Assembly: GCA_035942915.1 (NCBI GenBank)
Contig: DASZCR010000271.1
Location: 1-57,957, forward strand
Reading direction: 5' to 3'
Source: DASZCR01 sp035942915
Lineage (GTDB): Bacteria > Acidobacteriota > Blastocatellia > Pyrinomonadales > Pyrinomonadaceae
Length of the DNA: 57,957 nucleotides
Both the position numbers and the translations under genes were made by a program. This document shows, in pieces, positions 55,253 through 57,957 of the stretch. Every line of letters starts with the position of its first letter. Within the stretch, counting starts at the first letter, position 1. The notes below the pieces were generated by a model that made no database searches, was not told where the DNA came from, and worked only from the letters and a program-made list of their open reading frames with translations.

Positions 55253-56797
55253 TCACGCGCCCGCCGCAGGCTCCGGTGCGAAGCGGATGCAGTTTTTGCG
55301 CGCCGCTTTGGCCTCGTACATGGCCGCGTCGGCGCAGGCGACGAGTTGCTGCGGCGACTGCGCGTGTTCGGGGAAGGTGGCGATGCCGAAGGAGGCCGTC
55401 AGCGACAGGCGCAGGCGTCGGCCGCCGGTGAAAGGGTGGTTGGCGATGCGCGAGCGGACGCGCTCGGCGACGCGCGCGGCCATCTCGATGCCTGTTTCGG
55501 GAAGGATGACGACGAACTCGTCGCCGCCGTAACGCGCCACCACGTCCGTATCGCGCACACATGAGAGGATGACTCCGGCCATCTCCATCAGGACGTGCGA
55601 GCCGACGAGGTGCCCGTGACGGTCGTTGACCGCCTTGAAATCGTCGAGGTCAAGAAAGAGCGCGCTGACGGATGAGCCGTAGCGGCGCGCGCGCTTGATT
55701 TCGCTGATGAGGAACTGTCTGAGGTAACGCGCGTTGTGCAGCTTCGTCAGGTCGTCTGTCTGCGAGAGCCGTTCGGCCTCGGCGATGCGGACGGCGTTCG
55801 AGAGAGCCGCCGCGAGCGGCAGCGCGAGCGCCGAGAGAAAGGAGGCGTCGGCACGCGAGAAGGCGCGCACCCTTTCGCCTTCGCGGACGGCTTCGAGGAC
55901 GCCGATGACGCGTTCACTGCTGAGTAGCGGAATGGCGATGACGCGGCGCGCGCCCTCGGTCTTACGCAACGTCTCGGCCGACGCGGCGGCGCGTCTCGCC
56001 GCGCACGACTCCGCGCCGGAGAGCGCCAGCGCGTCGCCCATCAGCGCGCGTCGCCAGTCTCCTTCCGGCAGAGCGCGCTCGCTCGCCGTCAGCCCGCGCA
56101 CGGCGAGCGGTTCGAAAGCGAGCTCTTCGGGCTGTGCGCCGCCCTCGCCGACGAGGTAAATAGTCCAACGGTCTGCTTTGACGAGCGAGGCGAGTCCGGC
56201 CAGCGCGGCCGAGGCGGCGCTCTTCTGGTCGGCCGCGAAGTGCAAGGCCGCGACCGTCTCGAAGGCCGCGCGCAGACGCGTCACGCTCAAGTTGTCGGGC
56301 AACAGCAGGCTCGAAGGCGCAATCATCGGCTCGTCGTCCGGGGGCAACTCCTCGCGTCGCTCGCGCGGGCTAAGCTGGCCGGAATTGCCGCGTGATTCGA
56401 GTTCATGCAGCAGCGCGCGCAGTTGCGCCGGGTCGTCTGCGACGGCGCGGAAGCCGAGCCGTTCAAGGGCGGCCGCGTCGAGACGCCGCGCCATCGTGCG
56501 CGCGACATCAGGCGACGGGGGGCGACGGCAGGCGACGAGCGGCGCATCCGGCCACGTCTCTGCGGCGCGACGCGCGACGGCATGAACCTCTGCCACGTCA
56601 GCCCCGGCCGCGACTTCGTAGAGCACTGCGAGCGGCATCTGCGACACATCGGCAGCCGCCCGGCCGACGCGTCCGCGACCCGCCACGTCGCCGAAAGCCT
56701 TAACCGTCGTCGCGCGCACACCGGCCTCGTCGAGCGCCTCCAACAACGCCTCCGCCGGATGCTCGTGTTCGCTCCTGAGAAGGATGACGGGTTTCAT
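55253..56797 (-). CDS. Receiver-like / GAF / GGDEF diguanylate cyclase
   Basis: A 514-aa cytoplasmic protein. The N-terminal 130 residues alternate strands and helices like a receiver domain, but I see no clear phosphoacceptor triad. A GAF domain covers about 170-330. The GGDEF domain has DLTKLHNARYLRQFL, FLDLDDFKAVND and the active site RYGGDEFVVILPE, with the I-site RDTD five residues upstream. It should make cyclic di-GMP with product inhibition. It is next to the mre cluster on the same strand but separated by 305 nt. Confidence 0.88.
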   Translation of the reverse strand: MKPVILLRSEHEHPAEALLEALDEAGVRATTVKAFGDVAGRGRVGRAAADVSQMPLAVLYEVAAGADVAEVHAVARRAAETWPDAPLVACRRPPSPDVARTMARRLDAAALERLGFRAVADDPAQLRALLHELESRGNSGQLSPRERREELPPDDEPMIAPSSLLLPDNLSVTRLRAAFETVAALHFAADQKSAASAALAGLASLVKADRWTIYLVGEGGAQPEELAFEPLAVRGLTASERALPEGDWRRALMGDALALSGAESCAARRAAASAETLRKTEGARRVIAIPLLSSERVIGVLEAVREGERVRAFSRADASFLSALALPLAAALSNAVRIAEAERLSQTDDLTKLHNARYLRQFLISEIKRARRYGSSVSALFLDLDDFKAVNDRHGHLVGSHVLMEMAGVILSCVRDTDVVARYGGDEFVVILPETGIEMAARVAERVRSRIANHPFTGGRRLRLSLTASFGIATFPEHAQSPQQLVACADAAMYEAKAARKNCIRFAPEPAAGA

Positions 56798-56802
56798 AAA
56801 GA

Positions 56803-56924
56803 CAGGTGATAGGTGATGAGTGATAGGTGATAAGAAAAACAGCAGTCAGTTGTCAGTCGTCGGTTAAGGATGATGAGAGGCGCGCTGTTTTCCGTCTTAT
56901 CACCTATCACCCATCACCTATCAG
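56803..56924. repeat. GTGATRR repeat whose core is split by a 50-nt insert
   Basis: The left arm has GTGATAG, GTGATGA, GTGATAG and GTGATAA, then AAAAACAGC. The right side has GCGCTGTTTTCC, then TTATCAC, CTATCAC, CCATCAC and CTATCAG. The two core halves (AAAAACAGC and GCTGTTTT) are separated by about 45 nt, including CAGTCAGTTGTCAGT and AGGATGATGAGAGG, themselves short-period. Confidence 0.88.
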
Positions 56925-56938
56925 TAGTTTCCTCAACA

Positions 56939-57957
56939 CTATTTGCTCCCGAAGGGGAAGCGGTAGCTGTCGCGATTGCCCTGCGCGTCTTCGGCCTCGA
57001 CGTGGACTTCGCGCGTGCCGGCCGGCGCGGTGATTTGGAGTTGGAAGTGGCCGTCGCGTGAGGCCAGCGTCTCGCGTCCGGCGATGCGGATGGTGCTGCC
57101 CGGCACGGTGCGCCCACGGACGAGATAAATCTGCCCTGCGACGTACTCGAAAGACACGTCCGAGACGCCGACGCGCTCGCCCGTCCCGCCCTCCGCAACG
57201 ACGAGGAACTTCTGCGGCTCGCTCCACTCGCTGGCCTGTCCCGAAGCGGCGACGGCGCGCACGCGCCAGAAATAGTTGCCCTGACGGAGGTCGCCGACGG
57301 TGAACTCGGTGGCCTGAAGCTGGTCGCGCTCGATGACCTTCCCGGCCGTGACGAAGAAGGGCGAGGTGGCGACTTCGACGCGGTAGTGCGTGGGCGCGCC
57401 CGTCGCCGGACGCTGCCAGCGCAACGCGACGCTCGTCGCGCCGCCCTTGCGCGTCGCTATCTTTTCCAGATTGCGCGGCGCTGAAGGGACGGGCACGTCG
57501 AGCAGCTTTTCCCTCTGCGTGATGCTGCCCGTCGGGTTGACGGCCACGTACTCGCCGCCGGCCAGCGTGGTCTGGTCGCCGTTGCGCGTGCTGGTGACGA
57601 CGCTGCCGTCCGTGACGCGAATGTCTTCGGACTGGTCTTCGCGGACGCCGATGCTGACGCCCGTCTGCGCGCCCAGTTGGTTCTCTGTGAGCGGCGTCTT
57701 CACGACGTTGCTCGCGCCTTCGGGTTGCTGTTCGGTGCGGACGCTCATCTGTCCTCGGTCGACGGCGACGCGGACGTTCGTCCGTCCACCGTCTCCGGTG
57801 GTGTTCTCCGCGATGGTCACGACGCTGTTCGGCTTGACGATGAGCGTCGAGCCGTCTGCCAGCGTGATGCGCGCGCGCCCGTCCTGTTGGGTCTGCACGG
57901 TGTCGCCGGGAAACAGGCGCGTGTCGGCGCGCGCCTGTATAGTCTCGCGCGTCGAGG
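56939..57957 (-). CDS. FecR-domain / fibronectin-type III protein (5' end outside window)
   Basis: Partial: the reading frame stays open to the window edge, and the sequence upstream of the GTG at 57898 (TRLFPGDTV) already belongs to the FecR domain. The FecR part has GRARITLADGSTLIVKPNSV. A fibronectin type III-like domain follows (about residues 140-235 of the visible part, SVALRWQRP...YFWRVRAVAASGQASEWSEP). The C-terminus is an Ig-like module (VPGSTIRIAGRETLASRDGHFQLQI). The protein is probably periplasmic or envelope-associated, with a ligand or structural role. Confidence 0.85.
   Translation of the reverse strand, partial: STRETIQARADTRLFPGDTVQTQQDGRARITLADGSTLIVKPNSVVTIAENTTGDGGRTNVRVAVDRGQMSVRTEQQPEGASNVVKTPLTENQLGAQTGVSIGVREDQSEDIRVTDGSVVTSTRNGDQTTLAGGEYVAVNPTGSITQREKLLDVPVPSAPRNLEKIATRKGGATSVALRWQRPATGAPTHYRVEVATSPFFVTAGKVIERDQLQATEFTVGDLRQGNYFWRVRAVAASGQASEWSEPQKFLVVAEGGTGERVGVSDVSFEYVAGQIYLVRGRTVPGSTIRIAGRETLASRDGHFQLQITAPAGTREVHVEAEDAQGNRDSYRFPFGSK

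Overview
The window comes from a GC-rich, Gram-negative-type bacterium. It carries an LPS-export lipoprotein, MreBCD/PBP2/RodA, the futalosine menaquinone route and an RNase E/G with a very large insertion. Gene content and gene orders suggest an Acidobacteriota member, possibly Blastocatellia-like. This is an inference from gene content: no rRNA gene lies in the window. No tRNA, CRISPR array, transposase or phage gene was found.

Layout: 1-4124 holds a small Asn-rich lipoprotein and a branched-chain amino-acid ABC transporter core (livHMGF, no binding protein). 4166-12724 is an arginine biosynthesis locus. argH is divergent from argR, argG, an uncharacterised P-loop protein, argC, argD, an N-acetylornithine-type carbamoyltransferase and argB. 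12791-17678 is tilS-hpt-ftsH-folP. 17850-22954 is lptE-holA, convergent rpsT, then phoH-ybeY-corC. 23113-31237 holds a deoxyhypusine-synthase homologue, a cysteine-cluster protein, an NlpC/P60 protein, a possible degenerate nuclease-fold protein, a SIMPL protein, a lytic transglycosylase and a lipoprotein hydrolase. 31349-39533 (minus strand) holds an ABC exporter pair flanking a small membrane protein, a GGDEF protein and four small enzymes. 39768-41943 is mqnA and mqnC. 42022-45038 holds a GH5 glycosidase, an AT-rich island with an XRE regulator, and an alpha/beta hydrolase. 45159-54947 (minus strand) runs mreB-mreC-mreD-mrdA-rodA, then a long leader and the RNase E/G gene. 55253-57957 holds a second GGDEF protein and a FecR/fibronectin-type protein cut by the window edge.

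The most unusual signal is a family of intergenic inverted repeats. At least twelve junctions carry arrays of the 7-nt unit GTGATRR facing YYATCAC around a short A-rich/T-rich core. Other junctions carry the same architecture built from different units (GGATGAG, AGTCYRR, GGTCAAA-like, ATGGTRA). They sit between genes that normally form operons (liv, phoH-ybeY-corC, mre), form long potential RNA hairpins, and supply stop codons and in one case the start of neighbouring genes.

Other points of interest are the P-loop protein inside the arginine operon, the acetylated arginine route implied by the carbamoyltransferase, a repeated F-x-R-I/V motif in the RNase E insertion, the long structured leader of that gene, and the XRE island with overlapping divergent promoters.
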